Assembly: GCA_035578905.1 (NCBI GenBank)
Contig: JAQJVL010000608.1
Location: forward strand, 62,001-126,000
DNA: 64,000 nt
DNA from: Stictocephala bisonia
Taxonomy: Eukaryota > Arthropoda > Insecta > Hemiptera > Membracidae
Direction of reading: 5' to 3'
Below, one piece after another: positions 10,998 to 22,270 of this stretch (position 1 is its first letter; each line of letters starts with the position of its first letter). Under the pieces are notes generated by a model. That model had not been told where the DNA came from. It made no database searches and worked only from the letters and a program-made list of their open reading frames with translations. A program made the translations under genes and the position numbers.

Positions 10998-12204
10998 CCC
11001 TTTGCGGTCTGTAAGCCATCTCAGGTGGCTTTCGCCATTTTACAGTTGAGATCTAGTACTTTTCCCGCGTCACTGTCGCTCAGGTCTACTACGCCACCTC
11101 AGATGGCTCGAGACGAATTGCGCGTCAGGTCTGCTCCGTAGCCAACGTTGTCTCAGCTGGGTATTGCATTCATTGTTACAATTTGCTGTTGATTGTTATC
11201 ATACAGTAATTATTTACTCTCTATTAAATTCTGTAATTTAATTTTAATTTTAATTATTGTGGTCTTGTTTAATGATAATTTAATTGTTATATAAAAACAA
11301 ATTGAATACCATAATTTAAAATATATATATAGAAAATAATGATTGAAAATGGCATTATTTGGGCAGTTACTAAGAAGGGTATGAGGAATTAATAAGAAAA
11401 CTCAATATTTCATCATTTTTATTACTATTAATTTAAATTTATTTTACTTAGATACATTATTATTCAAAATATGTATAAAACGTAATAAATGTGCAATGTG
11501 CCTAAATATAGAAAATATGACTATCAAAAGAGTAACATGACTAACATAACTTCTACACATTTGTTGTTTAAAATTTACTTATAATTATTTAATGTATGAA
11601 ATTTTTCCTGTATTTAATGAAAAATTATTTAATGTATATAAAAATAAGTCCTCTTATATCGACGGAACGTAAATCGTGAGCCATGAGAAATATTTATTAA
11701 AATGAATTAAAAACTAAACAACAACTATTTACATTATTAATAACTACAACTGCACTAAACATACGAAAGTAACTTTATTAAATACAGTATTAGTAATATT
11801 CACAGCACTCAACACAATGAACTAGCAAAACGCGCCATTTTGGGAGAACTGCAGGCGTGTACTTCATCTACAATGACATTTGTATAGTAAAAATGGATAG
11901 AACTATACGGCTGTTGAATATTTTATTATGTAGTTAAATATATTGTCAAAAGAGTGCAGCACTAACCAAGGAACACTAGCGATTCTAATGAATTAGAAGT
12001 AGAACTAAAAACGAAAGCCACATGAGGTGGCGTACAGTGCGTTCGAGCATAACAGTCAAAGCCACCTCAACTGGCGTACTGTATCTGAGTGACAGAGGTG
12101 CGGCGAAACAGCCGATACTTGGCAAGGAAAATGGCGGCAGCCACCGTAGGTGGCGTATAACATTTAGAATACAGGAGTTCGGGTTTTAACGAGTCCGAAA
12201 AGGG
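10998..12204. mobile_element. 1.2-kb piggyBac-type non-autonomous element flanked by TTAA
   Basis: It begins CCCTTTGCGGTCTG after TTAA (10994-10997) and ends CGAGTCCGAAAAGGG before TTAA (12205-12208); the ends are imperfect inverted repeats. CCCTTTGC-type ends and a TTAA duplication are piggyBac hallmarks. Subterminal imperfect palindromes of the form GCCACCTCAGATGGC lie at 11015-11029, 11093-11107, 12017-12031, 12061-12075 and 12140-12154, two on the left and three on the right. The AT-rich middle has no transposase. It is inserted in the mariner remnant. Confidence 0.85.
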
Positions 12205-13124
12205 TTAACACCTGTAAATCCTTTTCCTTTTGTTGATGTTTTCACCATGTGAACAGGATGAAATCGGCCGGTATTAGGTCAGCAGGGAAGGTGCCCTGAA
12301 AGTGAGCAGGGAGGGTGTTCTAGCATGGTAGTGTGGAGCTTGACTAGGTTGTTACGTACTAACAGAGATCAATGTGTAGGGGTATTGTCATGCAGCAAAA
12401 TCCAATCATTTCCTGCTCATTTTCAGGCCATTTCCAGCTATTGGCATTTCGTAAGTGCCTAAGAAATGTTGTCTGAATAGATTTACCATATTTCGATTTC
12501 ATCAATCATTATTCTTCAGTTTGCATGGAGAGTTTGCCAAACTCACTCAATGTTGTTATCTGTGGTTGCAGTCAAAGGGCATTCACTACAAGAGTCATCT
12601 TCAATGTTTCTGCAACCTTCACGAAAACGTTTGTACCATTCGTAAAATTGGCTTTTCTTCATCGCCTCAACTCCGTACGCATGTTCGAACATTTTAAGTG
12701 TCTTACAAGATGATTTTTGAGATAAATCACAACAATTAATGTTTTTTAGCTCTTCTTTGCATCAGTTTTCAAAAAGCGACAATGTAAACACACAAATACA
12801 GGAAAATATATTTTATTGTAAATTTAAATATCTTGTAACATATGATTAATTTATTTATTTTAGTAAATATTACAAAACATGCAGATAAAACTTAAGTAAT
12901 GTTTAGTCCTATTTATAAAAAATGTAATGGAAGAATATAGTACATTAATTAACTAAGAGAGTAAGGAATATATGACTTATCTCGATAAAAATTAAACTAA
13001 ATGTATGCTAAGGCATGTAAAATTTCTAAATACTGTAAGTACTAATTTGATGTTTAAAAATAGCTTAATTTAAGTAATAGCTTAAAAGGCACTAGACCAG
13101 AAGTATATATTGGAAAAAATACGT

Positions 13125-13295
13125 CATCAACAAACTTACCTTAGAAGACAAGTCCACAAACACCATGGTCAGAATCTCTCTGTACTCACCTGAAGTGCCA
13201 GTGACACAGAAAATTTGTGATAATATGATCTTTTGTATTTGTTTACTACTACTCTGGTGTTTGTGGACTTGTCTTTTAAGGTAAGTTTGCTGATG
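13125..13295. repeat. fry: 41-bp inverted repeat covering an exon end and its splice donor
   Basis: Arm 13125-13165 and the reverse complement of arm 13255-13295 match at 39 of 41 positions, including ACAAGTCCACAAACACCA and the splice-donor string AACTTACCTT. The first arm is the real 3' half of the minus-strand exon 13140-13189 plus its donor. The second is an inverted copy 90 bp upstream in the intron. Transcribed RNA could fold into a hairpin that hides the donor. Confidence 0.9.
13140..13189 (-). CDS. fry: furry (fry) exon 14 of those visible, near C-terminus
   Basis: A 50-nt minus-strand exon, from acceptor GGCACTTCAG to donor GTAAGT. Two bases complete the codon begun by exon 13432-13533 (G+GT, Gly). 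Sixteen codons follow, EYREILTMVFVDLSSK, ending in phase 0. It is short but has good splice sites and a perfect phase fit to the exon before. The next exon in this phase would be 8495-8571, which stops after 12 residues. If that is used, Furry ends there. Furry family members end a few hundred residues after the [10 protein letters not shown] motif, which agrees with this position. Confidence 0.65.
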
Positions 13296-13431
13296 TCCTA
13301 TCTCTCTAATATACTAAAAATAGCTTAAAAAAATTTTTCTGTGACAAAAATAAACAAATTTTTTTGGAGGAGATCCCCCTCACTTGGACCTCCTCCTTTG
13401 GTACTTCCTGGCTACGCTACTGACAACGCAC

Positions 13432-13533
13432 CTGGCTTGTCCCTCACTAGGTGGTAGCAGTAAACACTGAGAATACTGGTGATGTCATCTTCCTCACAAC
13501 CCATGGAGATGAGGTCACTCGGCCACATTCCCC
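13432..13533 (-). CDS. fry: furry (fry) exon 13 of those visible
   Basis: A 102-nt minus-strand exon, from acceptor AATGTTTCAG to donor GTGCGT. Its open frame starts with two bases and then reads GMWPSDLISMGCEEDDITSI, then LSVYCYHLVRDKP, and ends with one base. That phase fits exon 13140-13189. The previous exon, 19760-19968, ends with two bases, so one base too many is present at the junction, right at a GGGG run (13530-13533). Either a small exon is missing between them or the assembly has one G too many. I prefer the second, weakly. Confidence 0.7.
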
Positions 13534-14189
13534 TGAAACATTAAGCTGGTTGTTTTAAAATAACACACCTAGAAAAGATTAATTAGAATGCTGATATTAA
13601 TCTTGAAAGGATCACAATCAAATTATGTTAGTTAAATGTTCAAAGATTGCTACTATAAAAACTATTTTTAAAAAATTAGATGAATTTTATTAATTCACCT
13701 ATTATTGTCTATGAGTTCAATTTCTGTATTGGTTATATAGTGTATACATTTATATTCACAAATAAAATATTAATGTACATCTCTTATTAAAGCATTTTAT
13801 AAATGTAGAAAACATGCATGGCAATGCACATTTATGACATATCTATTGATATTTTCTTCCTATGTTAAGATTCAGATTTATTATATGCTAGTAAATAATT
13901 TCTCTCTTGTCAACTCGTGTGGTGGCAGATATTAGAAACAAGTGAAACATGAGACACCATAAGTTTAGCAAAACATGGATACAAGATAGTACAAATATTA
14001 TGGTGATCAAAATAGGTAAAATACTCTTACCATCTTCAGGCCAAATGAACTCCTTAATCCCTCTGGTCTAAGGTTATTTGCATTTTTGTATACTTATTAA
14101 ACTAGAGTTTTCTGACATTACACTTGTTCACTACATAACATCAATTATATATAATAATTATTAATAATTTAAAAGTAAATCAATTCTTA
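13534..14189. other. Intronic DNA
   Basis: AT-rich, with no gene or recognisable repeat. It separates furry exon 13432-13533 from the piggyBac pseudogene. Confidence 0.5.
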
Positions 14190-16246
14190 CTAATGCCCTG
14201 AATACAATATTTCCTATAAATCAGGGAGGGTTTTTGTGTTCTCCTGAACTTGACTATGTCATATTAATCCACTATGTTTGCAAACTGTACACTTTCTTGA
14301 ACTCTTCATTTATCTGGATAGAAAGTGTGGTCTTCCTTTCATCTGGCGGACCTTGAGCTGGACGACCTCATTTGCGGGCAGTTGGGCAAGTTGCAACTTT
14401 GTCTTTTACAAGTGATTTGACTAGTTCCAGTCTAAATTCCCTGTGTGTCAAAGGTTTATTATTACGTTGTTCTTGTATTTGCTTGTAAAGAAGATAAGAA
14501 TTTACTATGCCAACCTCAAAGAGTCAAAAGAAGGTTTTTTGATTCTCGTCATAAACTAATAAGAGGAGACAATGTGGTCACTTCTGTCAACTCCCCCCAT
14601 GTTTTTTATGCAATCAAGAACTAAATGGGGTTTGGGAGTGGGGGCCTTGTTTGGCTACTTACTAGGCACATTTGTCATTACTTCCCGACTTCCTTTGCTC
14701 CACCTACTGAGCATGTTTGTCTTTCCAAGACATAACTTGAGTAGGGCTTAATCTTTGCGATAATAGGTCACTCTTTTTCATTTTCTTGCTTTTTTTTTAG
14801 ACCAGGGGGCATGCCAGTTCAGTTTGTCATCACTGAACTGGCCTGTGAGGTAGCATCCCATTTTCAGCAGTTCTCCATCTAATTGGGGGCTAGTATAGTA
14901 CCTATATGTATATATATGAAGGTCGGTTGCAGGGGTTGTGTTGTCTTTCATTACAACAGATTCTGCTAATATTTTCACTATTTGTGTAGTTTTTAACAAG
15001 TCTGAATTTGGAATTTCACAGGTGCCACTACCATCATATGGAATTAAGTCATAGATATGTACTATCAGATAGAACGAATACCTTCAGTCCAAACTTTACA
15101 GGCTTCATTGGGTTATAAACCCAAGAGCTGACTGCTCCTTTGAACGATATTGTACTTTCATCTATGAAAATAGTGTTTAGCAACATCTTTTCATATGTGT
15201 AAGAATAGGGGCAACCAAAAATCCCTTTGGATTCACTCTATTTCCATCTGGAGCATGGTTAAAGTGAAGGTTCCAGAAAATGTTTAGGAACTCGTCTTTG
15301 CTGAATATTTCGCAGAAGAAAGGAATCCTTCCTTCACACACAGTGGTGAAATAATATTCTATTGATGGTAAGGTTATGAGACCCATATTTATAATTGTAC
15401 CAAAAAAAGCTCTCACATCTATAGGGGAAATGTCCTTCATTTTTGTTTTTGAAATTTGTTAATGATGGAGTATCAGATGAGGGAGACAAAGGTAGTTGGA
15501 CATTTGCCATCATTACGTGAAAATTACCAATCACATAATGATGGCAATGTGATTGGTAATTTTCACGTAATGATGGCAAATGTCCAACTACCTTTGTCTC
15601 CCTCGTCCTTCAATTTTCGTATTCTGGAATGAGATGAGAGTATTCCAGATTTTTTCTTATTTACATAAATATTAGTCTCTGAGCAAATATGTGTGACAGT
15701 ATCGTGATTGGTTTTGTATATTCATCAAAGTTTTGAGTTAGTATAGGTCCACTAGCTACTTTGTAAATAGGGATTGTATTACTAGGACCGTGGTCATTAT
15801 CAGTTACATTTTCCTTTTATGGCTAATTTTACCAGATGTAAACTGACTTAGTTGTGTAACAGGAGTTAGTAAAGGCTGGTTAACCATAGTATTGCTAAGG
15901 GCGTGAACTACTTGGCTAGAAGATACAGTTGATTGTAATGAAGATGAAACTGGTAGACATGGGTCAGGAGATACTGATACTAGTTGTCGGTTGACAGGTG
16001 TGGCTTGATGAGATGATCCGGGTCTTGAGAAGTCGACCATATTAGTTGGTTCTGCATAGGTGACTGTTGTCTACTGGATATTAGGCATATTCGCTTCAAC
16101 ATTACTATCGCCACTTTCGGGGATATTATTGACTATTAAATCTTCTTCGTCACTGTGCATCATACTTTCATTAAAAGTTGTCGATAATGACACTTCAATG
16201 TTCCCTTAACAAAGTTTTCAAACTCAGGATCATTGGACGTTTCCAT
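14190..16246 (-). pseudogene. piggyBac-like (PGBD4-type) transposase pseudogene
   Basis: Minus-strand remnant of a DDE_Tnp_1_7 transposase. From its start (ATG at 16246): an acidic/Ser-rich N-terminus; then PIDVRAFFGTIINMGLITLP and FFCEIFSKDEFLNIFWNLHF (about 15440-15240), the classic start of the domain; then a catalytic Asp in IFIDESTISFKG (about 15175-15140); then HIYTYRYYTSP (about 14900), the usual YTSP block; and a decayed Cys-rich C-terminus KCTVCKHSG near 14290. Several frameshifts and stops, plus an inserted inverted repeat (15479-15604), show that it is dead. No TTAA-flanked termini were identified. Confidence 0.85.
15479..15604. repeat. Perfect 58-bp inverted repeat with a 10-nt loop
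   Basis: Arm 15479-15536 starts GAGGGAGACAAAGGTAGTTG. Arm 15547-15604 is its exact reverse complement at all 58 positions. The loop is AATGATGGCA. It lies inside the piggyBac pseudogene, whose coding sequence supplies one arm (reads ...LPSLRENY...). It looks like a local inverted duplication during replication rather than a separate mobile element. Confidence 0.97.
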
Positions 16247-17849
16247 AGTTTATAAATGCTAACGCATACAGAAAAGACTGAAAAGGTATTATTTACATAC
16301 TAAAAAACTAAGATAAAAAGATAAAAATGATATACAATAAGAAATAATATACAACAGATTTGAGCTTGTTAAATTTAGATATACAATCACAAAACACGAT
16401 CAACTGCGATTGAAGAATGCCACCATGAGACAAAGGATATATCCACTAGCCGCGTACGTGACTCCCACTAACGGAGCCGCCTGAGTGTGCTGGCCACTGT
16501 TAGGCCACGCCCATCCACTGGCGTCAATCCTAATTACTGTTCATGTGAATACTATGTATCGGGAATGCCCATTGAACATTCTCCTGCACTCTAGCGGACA
16601 TTACGGACACTATAAAATTAGCTACTAGAGACAGTATATAAAAATAGATACATCCATCAGCCGCGTTTCAGGCAAAATAATTATAAGATTCCAAATGATA
16701 GATTGAAGAAAAGTCAACAAATTGTGCAGCCTGAAGAAGTTTCTGTAGGAATATATCAACCACAAGGTTAAACAATTTTAAATTCGACATCTTTTTAGCA
16801 AAATTACATTGACATTGAATACTTCCATTTAATATTTGATTTTCAATACTTTCCTATCTTAATCCTAGGTTTACTTTTTAAAGAGTTTGTATGCACAAGT
16901 GTCCATGTCTAAACACAAATTTATAATTCCATTAACCAAACTATGATTTCCTTGTGTAGGCTTTAAACTGCGGTACTGACCGGACAGTTGTACAGTCTGG
17001 TTACATGTTACAGGTGTGTCTTATGTAATGAATTTCCTTGTGTAGGCTTTAAACTGCGGTACTGACCGGACAGTTGTACAGTCTGGTTACATGTTACAGG
17101 TGTGTCTTATGTAATGACCGTCATTAGTCTCATGAATTTATCTCTTGATTTATCTCTTTTATACAATGTTTGTAAATTGTAAGTTGTAAAAATACAAATT
17201 CATGCTATGTTAGTTGTCTCTAAAACTAAAAATATCATTATGAAACAACAATATTAGTGACGAAAAAATCATTCATATAAACAGAATTCTTCAGTAAATG
17301 TATATTATGCGTTTACTTCTTTAAATATATTCTGTCAAAAATAATTCCTCCATTCAATGATTAAAATTTTTTACAATTTTACACTTCATATAATAGGTTT
17401 ATTTATCAAATAATGTTGTGGAATGGGAAGGATATTAAAGTAATTTATGTCTTGTATTGTTTCTTTACAAATAAAATGTTATTATTACTCTTCCTCTTTT
17501 TACTTAATTAATTATTAAAATGACAATTACAATATGTGTCAGTAATTTTTTAGGCTTTGGTTAGATTTTTGTATAAACTTATGTTTCAATGTTATTATGG
17601 GACAACACTCATCCAGCTAAATTTTGTTGAACCTCCCAAGATTTGAACACATGCATCTCCTGTACTGAATCCAGACATTCTGAACATTAGGCTTAGAAGA
17701 AGCTTAAATCCTCTATGTAAAAATTATTTGTATATGTAGACTATGACAGTATATTTAAGTGATGAGATTTATATATTTGCATATTTTTAAATGAAGTACC
17801 ATTTTGGAGTAAAATAAAAACACCTCTCTATTACTGATATGGCAAGAGC
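16247..17849. other. Intronic DNA with an 86-bp duplication
   Basis: The stretch 16400-16640 is less AT-rich (GCCACGCCCATCCACTGGCG) and may be the 5' untranslated part of the piggyBac element. The 86-bp duplication is annotated separately. No furry exon with matching phase was found here, although one may be missing. Confidence 0.5.
16946..17117. repeat. 86-bp tandem duplication
   Basis: ATTTCCTTGTGTAGGCTTTA starts at 16946 and again at 17032. The two 86-base copies, through CTTATGTAATGA, appear identical. The unit is GC-richer than its surroundings (ACTGCGGTACTGACCGGACA). Confidence 0.95.
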
Positions 17850-18950
17850 TTTTTCTCATACAAATAGTCAAGGCAATTTTTCCTTGGGCCTTGAAACATG
17901 GATTGAAGTTTAACGAACAAAAGACACAAGCAATTGTCATTGGACATCCAAGACTAATTTCTCAAGTTAATATAGACACATTTCCTAAACTCAACTAAAT
18001 AACTCTATATTAGATTACTGTGACAAGGTGAAGAATCTCAGTCTTGTCATGAATAGGACTTTGTATTGGACTGATCAGATTATGACTATGTGCATAGAGT
18101 GTTTGCTGGCATTCACTGCTTGAACTGTTATGCATTGCTTCTTCCATTTAATGTTAAAGTGATGCTGATGACGACACTTGTTTTGCCTCATTTTAATTAC
18201 TATGATATTGTAACTAGTGACATAACTGTTCAGCTCATGGACAAACTTCAACCAGCGCAGAACTATTGTACTGAATTATTTTCAATCTGCAGTTTTACGA
18301 TCATGTTATTCCACTCTTAAATCAACTGTTTATTTTAAAGATTGAACAAATTTGTGAGTATTATTTACTCTTACGAATTCAAAAGATTTTAAAATAAAAA
18401 AATCCTAGTTACTTGTCCGAGCGTTTCAGGATCATGAACGAAATAAGGTCTAGAAATACGCGTCAGGGAGCATCTACTTTATCAGTCCCTGTACGTCGCA
18501 CTACATTGTATAGCAAATCTTTCACTCTAACAGCTTGTCACCTTTGGAATGCACTCCTTGACAGCATTAAAATAATCTACAGCTACCTTCGTTTTAAGGT
18601 GGAAGTTAAGGATTTTTTGCTGAGGGTTTGAGTAAGAAAGGAAAGAAACAAGAAAACAATTAAACAATTTTTTTTAATATCACCCATATTTAAAAAAAAT
18701 AGAAATTTTTAAAAGTGTAATATTATATTTTGAGTGAATAGTGTTCATATATTTTGTTTTGTATTTATTAGCTTTATTAGAACAGTTAAGTATGTTCATT
18801 TTATAAAATAGTTTTTGTTACATTACTTAGAGAACAATATAATTTTATGTGATTTTATTTCAAATTGTATTTATTATCTGAGGATAAGTGGTAGAGAGGA
18901 CTATATAGTCCTAACTTTGCCCCTAAATAAAGACATTTTTCATTTCAATG
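17850..18950 (+). pseudogene. LINE 3' fragment (reverse-transcriptase tail and C-terminal region)
   Basis: Plus-strand remnants read LKFNEQKTQAIVIGHPRL (about 17906-17960), MHRVFAGIHCLNCYALLLPF (18090 on) and, at 18413-18631, ERFRIMNEIRSRNTRQGAST ending FTLTACHLWNALLDSIK. This order is typical of the thumb and C-terminal part of insect non-LTR retrotransposon ORF2. An AATAAA-like tail follows at about 18925. It has many stops, is truncated at the 5' end, and carries no catalytic motif. Confidence 0.7.
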
Positions 18951-19759
18951 TGTTTTCTCCATAAATATCACAGATCTCACACTGAATGTCAGCTGCTTTC
19001 ACACCTTTAGCATTAAGAAATCGTATCATTATGTGTACTTCACAGTCGGCAACATACAATCGATAATAATGAGGATTTTGTGGAGTGATGCCAATATTTG
19101 TAATTTATGACTTGTGATGTTAGTTTTATACACTTCTCACATTTGTGTTCAACAGATGCACATTCAACACAAAGTATCTCTATTACTGTAATAATTTAAT
19201 GAAGTTGTTAAGTTTATGGATTCACTATTCCTTCAACTTGGTGCGCTGATCACGATTAGTGAGTCAGCCACCTTAGGCAATGTCATGCGCTGGTGGTGAC
19301 TGGGTGATCATTTTTTTCTTTTTTAATTTTCTTAAATCTCACTTTTCATCCGATTTTCAAAAATCTGATGTTGTTAGATTTTTAATAAAATATTAAACGA
19401 GTAATATTTAATATAAACTGCTGTTTTTTTTAGTTATCGTTCATTGAATAATTAAAATAGCCACCGTTTATAATTTATAATGTTATTAAATTTAATTTTT
19501 TGAAACAAATTTTATTAGGTCATAACAATGGCAATTATCTAAAAAAATTAGGTTCTTTTTGGCTTTATAGTTTTTTTTGGATAAATCGTTTTTAATGGAA
19601 AATACAAAAATGTAAAATACTGTCGCCTTTTTGGACACAAAGCCTTTTAGGACCTAAGTTTATGGGAACTTTGTTCTTATTTTGATCCATGGAACCATAT
19701 CTCCTAAAGTAGTTTACGGACAACTTTTATATGCGGAACTATAAAAAAATTGCATTCAC
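18951..19759. other. Intronic DNA
   Basis: AT-rich, no gene seen. The block around 19240-19310 (GCGCTGATCACGATTAGTGA) is slightly GC-richer but not recognised. Confidence 0.45.
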
Positions 19760-19968
19760 CGATTCTGATGGGCAAAGTGTAGAGCAGAGTGCCAGTTTGT
19801 ATCCTGTAACAGTTCCACAAGGGTTGTCTCTGTCTGGTCGGGTACAGGCGATGGAGATGGAGTTGGAGTGGGGGTTGGGGTACCTTGGTCACTGGACTCC
19901 AAACCCTCCTGTTGAGCGCTGTTCAATGACTGTCGCATCTGAGCTACTTCCGATGAGATATCATGCAA
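19760..19968 (-). CDS. fry: furry (fry) exon 12 of those visible
   Basis: A 209-nt minus-strand exon, from acceptor TTTATTTCAG to donor GTGAAT. It enters in phase 0 and ends with two spare bases. It reads LHDISSEVAQMRQSLNSAQQ, a helical start; then a Thr/Pro/Ser-rich linker TPTPTPSPSPVPDQ; then TTLVELLQDTNWHSALHFAH. Furry C-terminal regions carry such short helical blocks separated by low-complexity linkers. Phase fits the preceding exon (20606-20755) exactly but not the following one (see 13432-13533). Confidence 0.75.
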
Positions 19969-20605
19969 CTGAAATAAAAAATGTATATATTAAAAATGAA
20001 CCAATACTAAATAAGGCAAGATGAATGAATGAATATTTAATAAAAGTTGCATGATAAAAGTGCAACATATGTGCACTTTTTCTATGGATTTTAAAGTTAT
20101 AGAGGTTACTTTAAAGTCACACTTTCTCAATTGTAAGTGCAGTTATGACTTAAAAATTATTATAAACATTGTAAAAGTGTAATATTTGTGAAATATGAAT
20201 ATTTTGAATAGTTCTATGAGTACTAATTTAAATTGTATTGTACAGTAAATATATTGCATAAAATAGCACATAATAAAATAAAAACACAGTGGTCAAGTAT
20301 TTATCTGTACATATTGTACTGTAGCAAAACTTTTAATTTCAGTTAATTTTCTTAACTTTAACCTATTAATTTTAATTTAACCTAACTTTTAACTCCATTT
20401 TTTTAGAAGATTAACTTTATTTAGTTACAAAATATCATTAACTTTCCCAAGTAACATAATATACTTTACTATATAGAATTTTATACAGTAAAGTATATTA
20501 TGTTTTATGAAATATGTTTGCCCTAAAATCACCTCATGGTTTGGAAAAGTGTTGTCTTTTCTAATCTAAATCTCTAAAGAGAAGTGACTAATTAGCTAGG
20601 AGTAC

Positions 20606-20755
20606 CTTGTTGTCAAGTGCAGTGGAACAGAGGGCGGTAAACATCTTGTTGGCTGACTCCAGTAGTAGAAGTAGCTGGAAGTGCAGCTTATAGAGTGACC
20701 TGCCGACATCCAGCACTACCTCATTTGTAGCCACAGCCTTTAGTGACTCCATGCA
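20606..20755 (-). CDS. fry: furry (fry) exon 11 of those visible
   Basis: A 150-nt minus-strand exon, phase 0 on both sides, from acceptor ATTGTTACAG to donor GTACTC. Fifty codons: CMESLKAVATNEVVLDVGRS, then LYKLHFQLLLLLESANKM, then FTALCSTALDNK. It is amphipathic and Leu-rich, suggesting paired helices of the HEAT/ARM-like type found throughout Furry. It continues the helical block begun in exon 23860-24117. Confidence 0.8.
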
Positions 20756-21879
20756 CTGTAACAATAATGACTCAATCTCTCATTGTTTACAAATTGGATT
20801 CAAATGATTGGTCTGATGTCATAATTTTATTACACAATATACATCTATATACTTAATTTGATAAGGCAAATAGGTTGCGTCAAAATTCCAAGTGCTACAC
20901 TCCATCTACGGCCTTCGGAAATGGCTCATTTGAAAGCTCTGATATTGTAGATGGCGGGAAAAATAAAAGTTTTGCGATTCACCTTTAAGGGCTCTGTGCC
21001 CCATTAGTTCTCACAGTTCCCATGTTAATCTTAGGGGAAGAAGGTTTCTAACTTTAGTCTGTTTTATACTTACACATTAAATATTCCAGCTGTTAATGTT
21101 TTATACCCTAATTAACAAGGCACAGGGCCAAACCTTTAAGAAGCTAGTATTCACCTGAAAAAACCAGTGTTTACACATGGACAACTTTATCTTGCATTTA
21201 GTAGAGTAGAATTCCAATACGAAATGAAATTTTTTATAGAAAATACAGTTGACCAAAACAACGAAACAGACAATTCTAACATAAAAAATATAATCTATAG
21301 ACGTTTTAACACAACAATAATACTTTATTAATTTGTATGTATGATGATGAGTCTGACAAAACTAATAATAATAATTCAAAATTATACATTAAATATTAAA
21401 CAAAAAAATTTGTATTTTATTTATTTAGGGGCTTTTGCCTCTATAAGCCACTAGCTTTGTTTTATTCCTCATAGATCTTATATTAAAACCTTTCATGCTA
21501 GCCCAGAAATTATATAAAATTTCTATATATTTATTCTATGGTTTGTTGTCGGCTATTATTTGTTAATTTTAAAGCTGCGATGTATATTTGGATAAATATC
21601 AAAAAGTCATAATTGTATATTCATTGATACAAAATTTAAAGTGATCTCCTGTCACAAAGCTAAGTCCAATCAAGCCATCTAAGACCTGCTTAACTGATTC
21701 TGTATATGCTGGCTAATCCCTCTGTAAGAGTGCAGGGGACACTCTGTAACTATGTGATCCATTGATTGGATTGACTCCCTACAATAACATACTGATCTAG
21801 TGTCAATCTCCATTTATAATTCCAGTAATTACATCTGCCAAAGCCAGTTCGGCACCGATTCAAGGGTGACCACTCCCTA
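20756..21879. other. Intronic DNA
   Basis: No exon seen. Around 20880-21140 is a GC-richer patch (CCATCTACGGCCTTCGGAAA, CTCTGTGCCCCATTAG) of unknown origin. The part near 21660-21880 may belong to the minus-strand LINE tail that follows. Confidence 0.45.
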
Positions 21880-22270
21880 CGAGAATCAGAATCAGAAACT
21901 TTATTGCCATTGATCAAATTATTACATTGAAATAGGCATTGTCACATTGATAAACAAGGCCAACCTAAGACCTACTAAGATAAAACCTATACAATAACTA
22001 TACAATAACTACCTAAACAGTCACTGCTGAATTAACAAATTCTTCAAAGGTATAAAAAGGATTATTTATAAGCCAGCAGTACACCTTAGCCTTAAAGCTT
22101 CTAATATTAGTGTCACGACGAAGTGACTCAGGCAACTTATTGTAAAATTTTACACAATTAACTCTAAAAGAGTTGCCTGTTATAGCTAGCCTGTGGTGTG
22201 GAATGTCAAGTGTACTTTTGTTTCTTGTATGGTACAGATGTACCTCTTGCCTAGTATGAAATTCATGTAA
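21880..22270 (-). pseudogene. LINE ORF2 C-terminal fragment
   Basis: Minus strand, about 22270 down to 22020: HEFHTRQEVHLYHTRNKSTL, then DIPHHRLAITGNSFRVNCVK, FYNKLPESLRRDTNIRSFK and NNPFYTFEEFVNSAV, then a stop. The pattern 'TR..., Y...K.P..L, ...F...L..PFYT.EEF' is the C-terminus of CR1/Jockey-type LINEs and is shared with the LINEs at 58895-61750 and 62608-64000. The tract at 21890-21930 (CAGAAACTTTATTGCCATTG) is the inverted 3' untranslated end. Confidence 0.8.

Larger units (their letters stand above)
10348..12790 (-). pseudogene. Mariner-like transposase remnant, split by two later insertions
   Basis: Left end: ACGAGGTATAGTTAAAAAAA, a mariner-type terminal repeat preceded by TA. Reading minus, the C-terminus lies at about 10380-10511 (CFEHLYDLRDKCIVVGGEYF), continuing across 10949-10993. 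The middle part lies at 12209-12720: a HDNAPAH-like catalytic segment seen as LLHDNTPTH at about 12380-12400, and an N-terminal segment FEHAYGVEAMKKSQFYEWYK at about 12640-12690. Stops and frameshifts are frequent. Element 10512-10948 and element 10998-12204 interrupt it. The right terminus is not clear. Confidence 0.75.

Noticed and set aside
19731..20024. Plus-strand 97-codon open frame
   Set aside because: It is antisense to furry exon 19760-19968, whose splice sites and phase fit the neighbouring exon.
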